The notes: generated from the letters alone by a model not told the origin. Counted from the first letter of the stretch, positions 14,876 through 23,610 are shown. The stretch is DNA of 32,074 nucleotides from Dehalococcoidia bacterium (GCA_011192005.1 DUFB01000064.1:16394-48467), one strand, 5' to 3'. Translations and numbers: made by a program.

Positions 14876-15715
14876 ATGACTGTAAAAATCGTTACGGATA
14901 CCCTCTCTGATATTACCGGTGACTTGACCAAGGATCTGGATGTCGTTGTCGTACCGCTCTATGTGCGCTTTGGTGAGGAAATTTTCCGGGACCGAGTAGA
15001 AATAACCACTGAAGAGTTTTACCGACGACTGGTATATGAGAGTACATTACCATCCACAACACAGCCAACACCGCATGACTTCTCTGAGGTATACAATAAA
15101 CTGGCTAAAGAGACGGATGAGATTCTCGTGATTACTATATCCAGCAAACTTAGTGGTACTTATCAGTCAGCAATGCAGGCTAAAAAAATGTTCCAAGGAA
15201 AGGCCCAAATCAATGTTGTAGACTCACTGTCGGTTGCCATGGGACAGGGTTTAATAGTAATTTCAACAGTTAACGCCGTTAGGAAAGGTGCTGGTCTTGA
15301 AGAGGCAACCAATTTTGCACAAAAAGCTGTTTCCAGGTCTCATCTTATTGCCTATTTTGATACACTAAAGTATCTGGCCAAGGGTGGGCGTATCGGCAAA
15401 GCGCAGGGTCTGCTGGGCTCGATGCTTTCCGTGAAGCCGATTTTAATGGTAAAAGACGGAGAGATGTCCCCCCTGACCAGGGTGCGCTCTTTAAATGGTG
15501 GTTTTGATTACCTCTTCAGTGTGGTGGCCAATGCTGGGAAACTAGAATCACTGGCCGTAGAACATGCCACCACACCCGGCGATGCTGATAAGCTTGTCGA
15601 ACGCTTCAGCACGATTTTCCCCAAAGAAAACATCATACGGTCCATTATCAGTCCGGTTGTCGGTACACACGCTGGGCCTAACGCCTTGGCGGTTTCATAT
15701 TTAGAAGCAGAGTAA
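14876..15715 (+). CDS. DegV family protein 1 (FakB-type fatty acid carrier)
   Basis: A 279-residue DegV protein, which holds a fatty acid in a deep pocket and presents its carboxyl group to FakA. The start MTVKIVTDTLSDIT is typical, with AAAGGCGG upstream of ATG 14876. Head-group features are present: PSTTQPT (Thr in the S/T-T-x-P loop), ISSKLSGTYQSAM, VVDSLSVAMGQG with the conserved D-S, the arginine of KGGRIGKAQGLLG, and His265 in V-V-G-T-H-A-G-P. All point to a working fatty-acid carrier. It is 17 bases after fakA and 5 before the next degV. The chain-length preference cannot be read from the sequence. Confidence 0.92.
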   Translation: MTVKIVTDTLSDITGDLTKDLDVVVVPLYVRFGEEIFRDRVEITTEEFYRRLVYESTLPSTTQPTPHDFSEVYNKLAKETDEILVITISSKLSGTYQSAMQAKKMFQGKAQINVVDSLSVAMGQGLIVISTVNAVRKGAGLEEATNFAQKAVSRSHLIAYFDTLKYLAKGGRIGKAQGLLGSMLSVKPILMVKDGEMSPLTRVRSLNGGFDYLFSVVANAGKLESLAVEHATTPGDADKLVERFSTIFPKENIIRSIISPVVGTHAGPNALAVSYLEAE

Positions 15716-15720
15716 CAGTA

Positions 15721-16560
15721 ATGCCGGTTAAAATTGTTACCGATAGCGTTTCTGACATCTCGCCCGAGATAGCGAACGAACTGGGAATTACGGTCGTTCC
15801 GCTTAACGTTGTCTTTGGTAATGAAATCTACCGTGATGGTGTTGATCTGACTACCGAGGAGTTTTACCGCAAACTGGAGAAATGCCAGGCTCTTCCCACT
15901 ACCTCAACCCCACCTCTGCAGGCTTTTATTGAGATATACGAGAAACTGGCGGAACAGACGAACGAAATACTGGTAATTACCATATCCAGGAAGCTCAGCG
16001 CTACCGGGGAATCGGCGCTAAAGGCCGTGGAGTCGGTACAGAAAAAATGCCGGATACACATTATGCCGTCGCAGTGGGCGATGATGGGCGAAGGCTTGCT
16101 GGTGATAGCGGCCGCGAAAGCAGCACAGACCGGTGCCGGACTGGATGAGATTATCAAAATGACCGAGCGGAACGATTCCCGGTTGGGGATGCGTATAGCC
16201 TTTGATACTCTTGAGTATCTGAAAAGGGGTGGGCGTATCGGTAAAGCCAAAGCTCTTTTAGGTGCGATGCTGAGAATCAATCCGATACTCGGGATTAAGG
16301 ATGGGGAAGTCTTTCCTTTTGGGCAGGAACGTTCCCGCAACCGGGCGATGCAGCATTTATATAACTTCGTTTCCGGCTATACTAATATCGAGTTAATGGC
16401 GGTGGAAGATGCTACGACTTCTGATGAAGCAGACGCGCTAACCGAGCGTATCCGCGGGATTTTCCCCGATGTGTCCATCCATCGTTCCAAGGTTAGTCCG
16501 GTTATCGGCACCAATGTTGGCCCCCGGGTCATCGGAGTGGCTGTATTGGGTGACAAATAA
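15721..16560 (+). CDS. DegV family protein 2, divergent in head-group residues
   Basis: Also exactly 279 residues and clearly homologous to its two neighbours, with N-terminus MPVKIVTDSVSDISPE and the motif GGRIGKAKALLGAML. It differs at several positions conserved in FakB proteins: the S-G-T-Y loop reads SRKLSATGES, the D-S motif is replaced (HIMPSQWAMMGEG), and the C-terminal His is Asn265 (V-I-G-T-N-V-G-P). In characterised FakB the Ser, Thr, Arg and His around this site bind the fatty-acid carboxylate. The frame is intact, so this is not decay; it may bind a different lipid or act without phosphorylation. No strong ribosome site is seen in the five-base gap, so translation is probably coupled to DegV 1. 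Confidence 0.9.
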   Translation: MPVKIVTDSVSDISPEIANELGITVVPLNVVFGNEIYRDGVDLTTEEFYRKLEKCQALPTTSTPPLQAFIEIYEKLAEQTNEILVITISRKLSATGESALKAVESVQKKCRIHIMPSQWAMMGEGLLVIAAAKAAQTGAGLDEIIKMTERNDSRLGMRIAFDTLEYLKRGGRIGKAKALLGAMLRINPILGIKDGEVFPFGQERSRNRAMQHLYNFVSGYTNIELMAVEDATTSDEADALTERIRGIFPDVSIHRSKVSPVIGTNVGPRVIGVAVLGDK

Positions 16561-16591
16561 AGCTTATTAGGTTAAACATACCGACTTTATT

Positions 16592-17431
16592 ATGCCTGTA
16601 AAAATAATTACCGACAGCGTAGCCGATATCCCCAGCGAATTGGTTGATGAACTGGAAATTTCCATTATTCCGGTAGTTCTCCATTTCGGAGAAGAGACCT
16701 ATCATGACGGCATCGATATTACCACCGACCAGTTTTACGAAAAGCTGGTCGAGAGTAAGGTCATGCCGACTACCTCGGTGCCTTCACTTGACATGTTCAC
16801 CCGTACTTATGCTCAATTGGCTAATGAGACAGAAGAGATTCTGGTAATTATGCTCAGTTCTAAACTGAGTGGAATCTACAATGCCGCTTTACAGAGCGTG
16901 GGTTTGGTAGAAGGAAAATGTCGTATTGAGGTGGTAGATTCCGGGTGTGCCGTCATGAAACAGGGTTTGGTGGTTATTAAGGTAGCCCGGGCAGCTAAAG
17001 ATGGAGCCAGCCTGGATGAACTCCTGGATATAGTCCGTACAAACCTTCCCCGTTCTGAGATGTTAGCCGCTTTCGATACTCTGGAATTCCTCCAGAGGGG
17101 AGGGCGTATCGGGAGAGCCCAGGCTCTTTTGGGCTCTATGCTGAAAATAAATCCTCTTGTTACTCTAAAAAATGGTGTCGTCGAGCCGGCGGGTAGAACC
17201 CGTTCACGTACCAAGGCACTGGACCGCCTTTATAAGTTCGCCGAGAGTTATTCCCATATCGAAGCAATGGCTGTAGAGGGGGCTGATTGCCCCGATGATG
17301 TTGATAGTCTGGTAAAGCGCCTGGGGGCTATCTTTCCTGCTGAACGTATCTATCGCTGCCGCACCACTCCGGTAATCGGCACTCATACCGGCCCGGGCTT
17401 GATACTGGTGGCGGTACTGGGTGACAAATAA
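16592..17431 (+). CDS. DegV family protein 3 (FakB-type fatty acid carrier)
   Basis: Third 279-residue paralog. It has the full set of head-group features: PTTSVPS, LSSKLSGIYNAAL (Ile replaces the usual Thr of S-G-T-Y), VVDSGCAVMKQG, RGGRIGRAQALLGSML and His265 in V-I-G-T-H-T-G-P-G. It resembles DegV 2 in its end (VAVLGDK) but keeps the residues DegV 2 has lost, so it probably works with FakA. It starts 31 bases after DegV 2 with only a weak TTAGG upstream, and is followed by a weak terminator and recG. Having several FakB proteins per FakA usually means different fatty acids (saturated, mono- or polyunsaturated) are served. Confidence 0.92.
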   Translation: MPVKIITDSVADIPSELVDELEISIIPVVLHFGEETYHDGIDITTDQFYEKLVESKVMPTTSVPSLDMFTRTYAQLANETEEILVIMLSSKLSGIYNAALQSVGLVEGKCRIEVVDSGCAVMKQGLVVIKVARAAKDGASLDELLDIVRTNLPRSEMLAAFDTLEFLQRGGRIGRAQALLGSMLKINPLVTLKNGVVEPAGRTRSRTKALDRLYKFAESYSHIEAMAVEGADCPDDVDSLVKRLGAIFPAERIYRCRTTPVIGTHTGPGLILVAVLGDK

Positions 17432-17434
17432 TCC

Positions 17435-17460
17435 AGGAAGGCACCTTCTTTCAGTTTTTA
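17435..17460 (+). terminator. Weak terminator after degV 3
   Basis: AGGAAG (17435-17440) can pair with CTTCTT (17445-17450) around GCAC, including one G-U pair, followed four bases later by TTTTT. The stem is short. A TATAAT at 17480-17485 lies after it, 19 bases before the recG ATG, so recG may have its own promoter. Confidence 0.35.
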
Positions 17461-17504
17461 TTCCATGGCGTTAATAGCCTATAATGTTGCCAGGATATAT
17501 TTCT

Positions 17505-19958
17505 ATGAATGCTGAACCTCTGCGGAAAATCCTGGCGTTTGAGCGGGAAAAGGGCTATGACGATTCGGCGGTGTTTGGCGGTCTGAATAAGTTTCTGATT
17601 AACTGGTCGGAACAGACCGCGGAATCGATATCCAATCCTAAAACGTTAAGTTCTTTCCGTAAACTTTTCAAGGCTGACTACGCCGCGATGACGGTGGAAC
17701 AGCGGAAGGAATGGATAGCCAGCGTTCTAGATTTCCTGGATAAACCTGAAGGAGCAGCAGGAGTCTCTGAGGAAACAGAGACAAAAAAAGTAACCCCCAA
17801 AGCCCGTAAGCGATCATCTCCCAGACACAGGAAGACCAAGACAGCTGAAAGCGTCAAGGGACTGGATTTACCGGTTACTGCCGTTAAGGGTATCAGCACG
17901 GCTCTGGCAGGTAAATTCGGGAAAATGGGCGTGAAGACGGTCCGTGACCTGCTCTACTTTTTCCCTCACCGCCACCTAGATTACAGCCGCTTGAAATCAA
18001 TTTCCCAGCTTGTCGCGGGTGAAGAGCAGACCATCATTGCCAGTGTATGGCAGGCACAGGAGACCAGGCCGGGTGGCAGGCGCAGCACCGAGGCAATCGT
18101 CGGTGACGAGACGGGGAATATAAGGGTCGTCTGGTTCAACCAGCCTTATCTGGCGAAGAAACTCACCACGAACAGCAGGATAATCCTCAGCGGGCGGGTA
18201 AGCCTGTTCAAGGGACGCCATGTCTTTCAATCACCGGAGTGGGAAATGGTGGAAAGCCAGGACTATGTGCATACGGGGCGGCTGGTTCCGGTGTATTCGC
18301 TGACCCAGGGTTTGCGGCCGCGCCAGGTCAGGAAGCTGATGAAGGGATTCGTTGACCTGTGGGCGTGGCAGGTGGAAGACTTTATGCCGCGGGAGTTGAT
18401 TAAACGGCTTGATTTTCTTGAGCTACCGCAGGCTATCAGCCAGGCACATTATCCGGATGATGAGAATACCAAGGACAGAGCTCGGAGAAGGCTGGCCTTC
18501 GATGAGCTTTTTATCCTGCAACTGGGGGTAATGGAGAAGAAGCGTGAGTGGAAGGAAAGTCGACCCGGTACGTCTTTTAATGTCCCGCATGAGCTGTTGA
18601 ATACCTTTACTGAATCTCTTTCCTTCAAACTTACGTCTGCCCAGGAAAAGACGTTGGCCGAAATATTGGCCGATCTGGAGAAATCGGAACCGATGAGTCG
18701 TTTGCTGCAGGGAGAAGTGGGCAGCGGTAAAACAGTAGTGGCCACGGCAGCGTTACTGGTAGCGGCGGCTAACGACCATCAGGGTGCCTTCATGGCACCG
18801 ACCGAGATTCTCGCCGAGCAGCACTTCGCCACCATCTGCGAGTTGCTGTCGCGAGTGGGGCGTGAAGAGGGAGAAGAATACCTGCGTACCTATACGGGAA
18901 TTCTGCCGCGTCCGTTACGTGTGGTGCTTCTTATCGGTGATATCAGACAATCGGGTAAACGCCAGTTACAGAAGGCGATTGCCTCCGGTGAGGTTGATAT
19001 CATTATCGGGACTCACGCCCTGTTGCAGAAGGGAGTGGAATTTCCGCGGCTGGGCCTGGTAATCGTCGATGAACAACACCGCTTCGGCGTCGAGCAGCGT
19101 TCGGCACTGCGGGGCAAGGGATTCAGTCCCCATATGCTGGTGATGACGGCCACACCGATACCTCGTACGCTGGCGTTGACACTCTACGGCGACCTCGACC
19201 TTTCGGTGATTGACGAGTTGCCACCGGGGCGGCAGACGGTTAAAACGAAATGGCTCCAGCCCGGGCAGATGGCCAGCGCCTGTGCCTTCATCAGGAAACA
19301 GGTAGCCGAAGGACACCAGGCATTTATCATCTGTCCTCTGATAGAGGAATCGGAAGCCATCGCCGCTCAGGCAGCGGTGGTGGAATACGAGCGCCTCTCA
19401 CAGGAGGTTTTTACCGATTTGCGTCTGGGACTTTTGCACGGTCGTCTTTCCGGGGAGGAAAAGGATAGTGTGATGGAGAGTTTTCGCAACCGTGAGCTTG
19501 ATATCCTAGTTTCCACTCCGGTAATAGAGGTCGGCGTGGATGTACCGAATGCCACGGTGATGATGGTGGAAAGTGCCGACCGGTTCGGCCTGTCTCAACT
19601 GCACCAGTTTCGGGGCAGAGTAGGCCGGGGGCAGGCGCAGAGTTACTGCATGCTGATTGCAGAGAATCCTTCGGAGTTAGGCAGAGAACGACTTGACATA
19701 ATAGAAAATACACAGGACGGCTTTAAGCTGGCGGAGGAAGATTTAAAGCTGAGGGGCCCGGGTGAATTCTTCGGCACGCGTCAGAGCGGTCTCCCCGACC
19801 TGCGTATGGCCAGACTTTCGGATAAGGCTTTGCTGGAGCTTGCCAGAAAAGAAGCTATTGCTCTTTTTGAGAAAGACCCGGATATGGTGCAGGAAGAACA
19901 CCATCTTCTCGCCAGGGAGGTTGCCAGGGTCTGGCCGGAAACCGGCGAAATGAGTTGA
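17505..19958 (+). CDS. recG: ATP-dependent DNA helicase RecG
   Basis: RecG rewinds and reverses stalled replication forks and branch-migrates Holliday junctions. 817 residues from ATG 17505 (a TTG at 17484 would add seven). Helicase motifs: Walker A GEVGSGKT (403-410), VIVDEQHRFGVEQR with DEQH at 522-525, MTATPIPRTLALT, and QFRGRVGRGQAQSYC near the C-terminus. The wedge domain starts about residue 130 with PVTAVKGIS and FFPHRHLDYS. The protein is about 120 residues longer than the usual 690 because of an N-terminal extension: a helical part (1-85) and a charged Ser/Lys/Arg linker (about 85-115). Similar extensions occur in RecG of some other phyla. The gene follows the degV block and ends it. 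Confidence 0.97.
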   Translation: MNAEPLRKILAFEREKGYDDSAVFGGLNKFLINWSEQTAESISNPKTLSSFRKLFKADYAAMTVEQRKEWIASVLDFLDKPEGAAGVSEETETKKVTPKARKRSSPRHRKTKTAESVKGLDLPVTAVKGISTALAGKFGKMGVKTVRDLLYFFPHRHLDYSRLKSISQLVAGEEQTIIASVWQAQETRPGGRRSTEAIVGDETGNIRVVWFNQPYLAKKLTTNSRIILSGRVSLFKGRHVFQSPEWEMVESQDYVHTGRLVPVYSLTQGLRPRQVRKLMKGFVDLWAWQVEDFMPRELIKRLDFLELPQAISQAHYPDDENTKDRARRRLAFDELFILQLGVMEKKREWKESRPGTSFNVPHELLNTFTESLSFKLTSAQEKTLAEILADLEKSEPMSRLLQGEVGSGKTVVATAALLVAAANDHQGAFMAPTEILAEQHFATICELLSRVGREEGEEYLRTYTGILPRPLRVVLLIGDIRQSGKRQLQKAIASGEVDIIIGTHALLQKGVEFPRLGLVIVDEQHRFGVEQRSALRGKGFSPHMLVMTATPIPRTLALTLYGDLDLSVIDELPPGRQTVKTKWLQPGQMASACAFIRKQVAEGHQAFIICPLIEESEAIAAQAAVVEYERLSQEVFTDLRLGLLHGRLSGEEKDSVMESFRNRELDILVSTPVIEVGVDVPNATVMMVESADRFGLSQLHQFRGRVGRGQAQSYCMLIAENPSELGRERLDIIENTQDGFKLAEEDLKLRGPGEFFGTRQSGLPDLRMARLSDKALLELARKEAIALFEKDPDMVQEEHHLLAREVARVWPETGEMS

Positions 19959-20087
19959 AAAAGTGGTTGATTCATATAATTCTTACCAAAATTCCATGGA
20001 TTTCTACTTTATTTATACCTTTACATTTTACTCTTGGTTGGATACTTAGTGTAAAATGGAGGCAAATACTACAGGAGTTTTGAGATT

Positions 20088-20996
20088 TTGTCTCATGCCA
20101 GGATAATAGTGAATCCGGTGGCGGGAGCGGGTAGAACGGCACGGGAATGGCCGCGGATAATGAGCTTGTTCAAAGGGCAGGGACTAAACTTCGAGCATGA
20201 TATCACCGAAGCCCCCGGCCACGCTGTTGAATTGGCCAGAGACGCCACGAAAAACGGGTATGAGACGATAATCTCCGTCGGCGGCGACGGTACGCTTAAT
20301 GAAATAGCTAACGGACTCTATAAAGCAGGGGCCAGTAAAGATATCGCGTTGGGGATGGTATGTACGGGAACGGGTAGCGATTACGCCCGTACCGTAGGTG
20401 TATCCCGCCAGTATGAGGAAGCCTGCATGAGGATTTTCCAGCCAAAGATAATTACTGTTGACCTTGGTATTATAGAATACGCCGAAAATGGAAGTAGTGT
20501 GGAAAGGGTCTTTGTAAACTTTGCCGGGATGGGTTTTGATGCGGAGATAGTGAGGCGGACCACCCGGAACTTCAAGGCTCTGGGCAGTACCCTTTCTTAT
20601 CTTATGGGTGTGTTTACTACTCTGGTTTCGTACCGGAACAGGAAAGTCACGCTTATTATTGACGGGGGGGAAGAGGAAAGAGAGGTATGCTCGGTGATTG
20701 CCAATAACGGCAGGTATGGCGGGGGTGGTATGTTTACCGCGCCCGATGCGGACCTTACCGACGGTCTGTTTGACCTGTTGATAATCGGTGATATCGGCAA
20801 AGCAGACCTGATACGTTCGCTGCCGCGCATATATAAGGGGACTCACCTCACGCACCCTAAAGTGACCATGAAGAAAGCCAGGGAAATAGAAGTAAAGTCG
20901 ACCTATCCCCTGAGTTTGCAGGCTGACGGTGAACTGCTCGGCGAGTTACCGGCGCGCTTTCGTGTTTTACCTTCGGCTTTGAATATTATCGTTTAA
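20088..20996 (+). CDS. Diacylglycerol/sphingoid-type lipid kinase (YegS/DgkB family)
   Basis: 302 residues with the diacylglycerol-kinase catalytic domain. VNPVAGAGRT (8-17) is the nucleotide-binding start and SVGGDGTLNEIANGL (about 63-77) contains the GGDGT motif. TGTGSDYARTVG and a C-terminal LQADGELLGELPARF, where D-G-E is catalytic or structural, complete the pattern. Such enzymes phosphorylate diacylglycerol, undecaprenol or related lipids at the membrane. The start is TTG 20088 with AGGAG (20072-20076) 11 bases upstream; this fits the family N-terminus, and no in-frame ATG fits. It is 129 bases after recG and followed by a small membrane protein. Confidence 0.92.
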   Translation: MSHARIIVNPVAGAGRTAREWPRIMSLFKGQGLNFEHDITEAPGHAVELARDATKNGYETIISVGGDGTLNEIANGLYKAGASKDIALGMVCTGTGSDYARTVGVSRQYEEACMRIFQPKIITVDLGIIEYAENGSSVERVFVNFAGMGFDAEIVRRTTRNFKALGSTLSYLMGVFTTLVSYRNRKVTLIIDGGEEEREVCSVIANNGRYGGGGMFTAPDADLTDGLFDLLIIGDIGKADLIRSLPRIYKGTHLTHPKVTMKKAREIEVKSTYPLSLQADGELLGELPARFRVLPSALNIIV

Positions 20997-21049
20997 TCGG
21001 AATAATCACGTTAAACCAGACAGGATAAACACATAACACAGATAAAAAT

Positions 21050-21063
21050 TCGCCAGATGGCGA
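21050..21063 (+). other. Hairpin overlapping the ribosome site of the small membrane protein
   Basis: TCGCC (21050-21054) and GGCGA (21059-21063) enclose the loop AGAT. The 3' arm overlaps the first two bases of the ribosome site GAGGAA (21062-21067), so folding could lower translation of the gene at 21071. The stem is short. Confidence 0.3.
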
Positions 21064-21070
21064 GGAATTT

Positions 21071-21352
21071 ATGAAATATTTGTTAAGCCTGCTCGTAATA
21101 TTCGTCGTGCTGGATGGGATTTTAACCCGGTTTCTCATCGATGGAGACCTGGCACGGGAAGGTAATCCTTTATTACAGAGACTGGTAGGCGAGGACGCAT
21201 TTTTAGTTATTAAAGCGGTAGGCGCATTACTCTGCGCTTTTATATTGTGGGATATCTATAAGCATTTCCCGAGGTTAGCCAGGGTTGTTACCTGGTGTTG
21301 CGTCATCTTTTATAGTGGGATCGTGCTCTGGAACAGCAGCTTCTTCTTATAG
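21071..21352 (+). CDS. Small membrane protein, DUF5658-like
   Basis: 93 residues with three hydrophobic segments (about 3-16, 43-62, 70-90). The pattern VVLDGILTRFLIDGDLAREGNPLL, an Asp in helix 1 and G-N-P before helix 2, with a conserved Lys in VIKAVGALL, resembles DUF5658 proteins of unknown function. ATG 21071 has GAGGAA four bases upstream. It ends tail to tail with the CoA ligase gene, their last six bases overlapping (21347-21352). No function can be given. Confidence 0.75.
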   Translation: MKYLLSLLVIFVVLDGILTRFLIDGDLAREGNPLLQRLVGEDAFLVIKAVGALLCAFILWDIYKHFPRLARVVTWCCVIFYSGIVLWNSSFFL

Positions 21353-22876
21353 CTTGAGTCCGGATATTTCCTGGCTTTTGGGACGTCTCCAGTTCGGAGT
21401 GGTTGCCGGTATTTTCTCTACGAATTCAACTTCTCTGGGCAGTTTGTAATCAGCCATGCGACCCTGGCAATATTGACGGATTTCCTGCTCCGTGGCTGTT
21501 TCCCCCGACTTAAGTCGCACCAGTGCCTTGACCGTTTCCCCGCGGAGGATATCGATCGTGCCGACAATCCTTGATTCGGCGATTTTCGGGTGAGTATTCA
21601 GCACTTCTTCAATATCGCGGGGGAAAATGTTCTGTCCCTTTAGAATAAGCATGATTCTTTTACGTGCCGTGATAAACAGGTTGCCTTCTTCATCAATATA
21701 ACCGATATCACCGGTATGCAGCCATCCATTCCTTAAGATTCTGGTGGTTGCCTCGGGCTTGTTGTAGAAGCTGGTCATAACCGGGCCCCGTATGACAATC
21801 TCTCCTTCCTGGTTGGGAGGCAGTTCGCTGTCATTCTCGTCGAATATCTTCATTTCCCAGCAGGGCATAGCTCTGCCCGAGGCTCCGATGGGGCCCGTGC
21901 CGTCAATAGGCGAAACGGTAGCATGTGACACCGTCTCGGTCTGTCCCCAGATATCCAACAGGTTCAGGTTGAAGTATTGCTTGAACAGCTGGATGACCTC
22001 AACCGGCAGGGGCGCACCGCCACTGAGGCAAGCACGGAGTGAACTCAGGTTATAATTCACTCCCTCCTTGCGGGCGACATTTATCATCAGGGCATAGATA
22101 TAGGGAACACCCATGTAGATGGTACCCTTTTCTTTCTCCACGGCTTCCATGAAGCTGTGGATCGAGCGTCCGGTGCCCGGGACGACAACCAGGGTACTCC
22201 CTTTAACGATAGATCCCAGCAGAACCGAGACCAGTCCGAACTGGTGGTACATGGGCAAAGCGAAGCCTATCAGTACGTCTTTTTCGGTCTGGTTCAGTAC
22301 GTCTCCGGATGTGATGGCTTCGGTGCAGATGCTCTGGTGAGACAGGATGACACCGTGCGGGTCCTGGGTAGGCCCGCCGGTATAAGAAATCGTGGCGGGG
22401 TCATTGGGTTCAATATTAACAACGACGGGCTCTGCCGGATTCTCATAGACAATCTGGTTGTAGCTGATGAACCGACCATCAAGTTCAGGGTCGATGGTTA
22501 TGATATGTTTGATGGAATCGAAACGCGGAAGAGCCGGTACCAGGGATGCCAGCGGCGGGTTGTCCGCTACCAGCACCCTGGGCTGGCAGTCACGGAAAAG
22601 CCTATCAAGCTCGTCGGCGACGTAACGGGAGTCGAGGGGGACGGCAATAGCGCCGACTTTTAGAATGCCGAAGAATACGGTAACGAATTCGGGATTGCTG
22701 GACTGCATTGTGGCCACTCGGTCGCCCTTTTCCACACCCAGTTTGATGAGGGCACTGGCAACTCTATTGGAGGTCTCTTCCAGCTTGTTATAAGAAACAC
22801 GTCGTTCGCCCATAGTAATTGCTGTCTTGTCACCGTATTTTCGGGCTGCATTTTCCAGCATCTGTACTAAATTCAT
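21347..22876 (-). CDS. AMP-forming acyl-CoA synthetase-like protein with degenerate motifs
   Basis: 509 residues of the ANL superfamily (acyl-CoA synthetases, adenylation domains). The fold is clear: an N-terminal ERRVSYNKLEETSNRVASAL, YMGVPYIYALM, CLSGGAPLPVEV, DIWGQTETVS, GWLHTGDIGYIDEEGNLFITARKR and NIFPRDIEEVLNTHP. Two catalytic motifs are altered. The P-loop at 165-176 reads YTGGPTQDPHGV where Y-T-S-G-T-T-G-x-P-K-G-V is usual, losing the Lys. The C-terminal P-x-x-x-x-G-K motif reads PATTPNWRRPK (490-500), with Asn-Trp in place of Gly-Lys, so the lysine needed for adenylation is missing. The frame is intact. It may be a weak, altered or non-catalytic ligase. It follows the ATP-grasp CoA-ligase gene by 14 bases. 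Confidence 0.88.
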   Translation of the reverse strand: MNLVQMLENAARKYGDKTAITMGERRVSYNKLEETSNRVASALIKLGVEKGDRVATMQSSNPEFVTVFFGILKVGAIAVPLDSRYVADELDRLFRDCQPRVLVADNPPLASLVPALPRFDSIKHIITIDPELDGRFISYNQIVYENPAEPVVVNIEPNDPATISYTGGPTQDPHGVILSHQSICTEAITSGDVLNQTEKDVLIGFALPMYHQFGLVSVLLGSIVKGSTLVVVPGTGRSIHSFMEAVEKEKGTIYMGVPYIYALMINVARKEGVNYNLSSLRACLSGGAPLPVEVIQLFKQYFNLNLLDIWGQTETVSHATVSPIDGTGPIGASGRAMPCWEMKIFDENDSELPPNQEGEIVIRGPVMTSFYNKPEATTRILRNGWLHTGDIGYIDEEGNLFITARKRIMLILKGQNIFPRDIEEVLNTHPKIAESRIVGTIDILRGETVKALVRLKSGETATEQEIRQYCQGRMADYKLPREVEFVEKIPATTPNWRRPKSQEISGLKL

Positions 22877-22890
22877 CGTTGTTCTCGTTT

Positions 22891-23610
22891 CTATTCTAAA
22901 ATAGATTCTTCAAATACCACCGTGGCATCTACGGCGACAGCGTCATTGCTTGCCGCTATTACCGGATTGAGGTCTATTTCTTTAACAACGTTGGTTTGCT
23001 CAGCAAAGTCGGATACAGCCATCAGCATATCTTCCAACGCGGGCAGGTTGGCGGGGGGTTGTCCTCGATAGCCCGTGAGGAGTTTATACCCCTTAACCTC
23101 GCGTATCATTTCCGCGGCGTCTTTCCTGGTTAACGGCGATATCCTGAGTGATATATCTTCGATGATTTCCACGAGTAGCCCGCCGAGACCGAACATGATT
23201 ACCGGTCCGAACTGCGGGTCTTTGGACATACCGATAATCACAGGAACACCGGGAGGCGCCATTTTCTGTACGGAAATACCATGTATCTTTGCTTGAGGTT
23301 TTTGCTGATGGATATTCTCCAAGATTTCCCGATAGGCGTTTTCTACCTTCTCCGGAGTGTCCAGGGCCAGTATTACGCCGCCGCCATCATTTTTATGGAT
23401 GATATCCGGCGAAGCTATTTTTAAAGCTACCGGATAGCCGAGTCGTTCACTCAGAGAAATGGCCTCCGATGCCGTGGTGGCCAGTTCGGTAAGATTGCAG
23501 TTTACTCCCGCCTGCCCGAGTAGTGTTTTCGATTCTATCTCTGTCAGGAAAAGTCTATTTTCGCTTCTCGCCTGTTCAATTATCGGGTTCATGCTTATCG
23601 GAGCAATCAT
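22891..23610 (-). CDS. ATP-grasp subunit of ADP-forming acyl-CoA synthetase (AcdB-like)
   Basis: 239 residues, the size of the separate beta subunit of ADP-forming acetyl-CoA synthetases, which make ATP from acyl-CoA. Features: a swivel helix LTEIESKTLLGQAGVN, GYPVALKIASPDIIHKNDGGGV (ATP-binding Lys and the H-K-x-D/N-x-G-G-V loop), MAPPGVPVIIGMSKDPQFGPVIMFGLGG, and a final EIDLNPVIA. The ATG at 23610 is the longest choice; an ATG at 23592 in the same frame is also possible, and neither has a clear ribosome site. The partner alpha subunit (CoA-binding) is not in the window; instead an AMP-forming-type ligase gene follows at 14 bases, an unusual pairing. Confidence 0.85.
   Translation of the reverse strand: MIAPISMNPIIEQARSENRLFLTEIESKTLLGQAGVNCNLTELATTASEAISLSERLGYPVALKIASPDIIHKNDGGGVILALDTPEKVENAYREILENIHQQKPQAKIHGISVQKMAPPGVPVIIGMSKDPQFGPVIMFGLGGLLVEIIEDISLRISPLTRKDAAEMIREVKGYKLLTGYRGQPPANLPALEDMLMAVSDFAEQTNVVKEIDLNPVIAASNDAVAVDATVVFEESILE

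Noticed and set aside
14876-17431. The three degV genes as a recent tandem duplication or assembly artefact.
   Set aside because: They are equal in length but differ widely in both DNA and protein sequence, including at active-site positions, so they are old paralogs.
20184-20855. Long minus-strand open frame of 223 codons opposite the lipid kinase.
   Set aside because: Shadow of the lipid-kinase gene, which has all its family motifs on the plus strand.
22157-22663. Plus-strand open frame of 168 codons inside the CoA ligase region.
   Set aside because: Opposite the ligase gene, no ribosome site, no family pattern.
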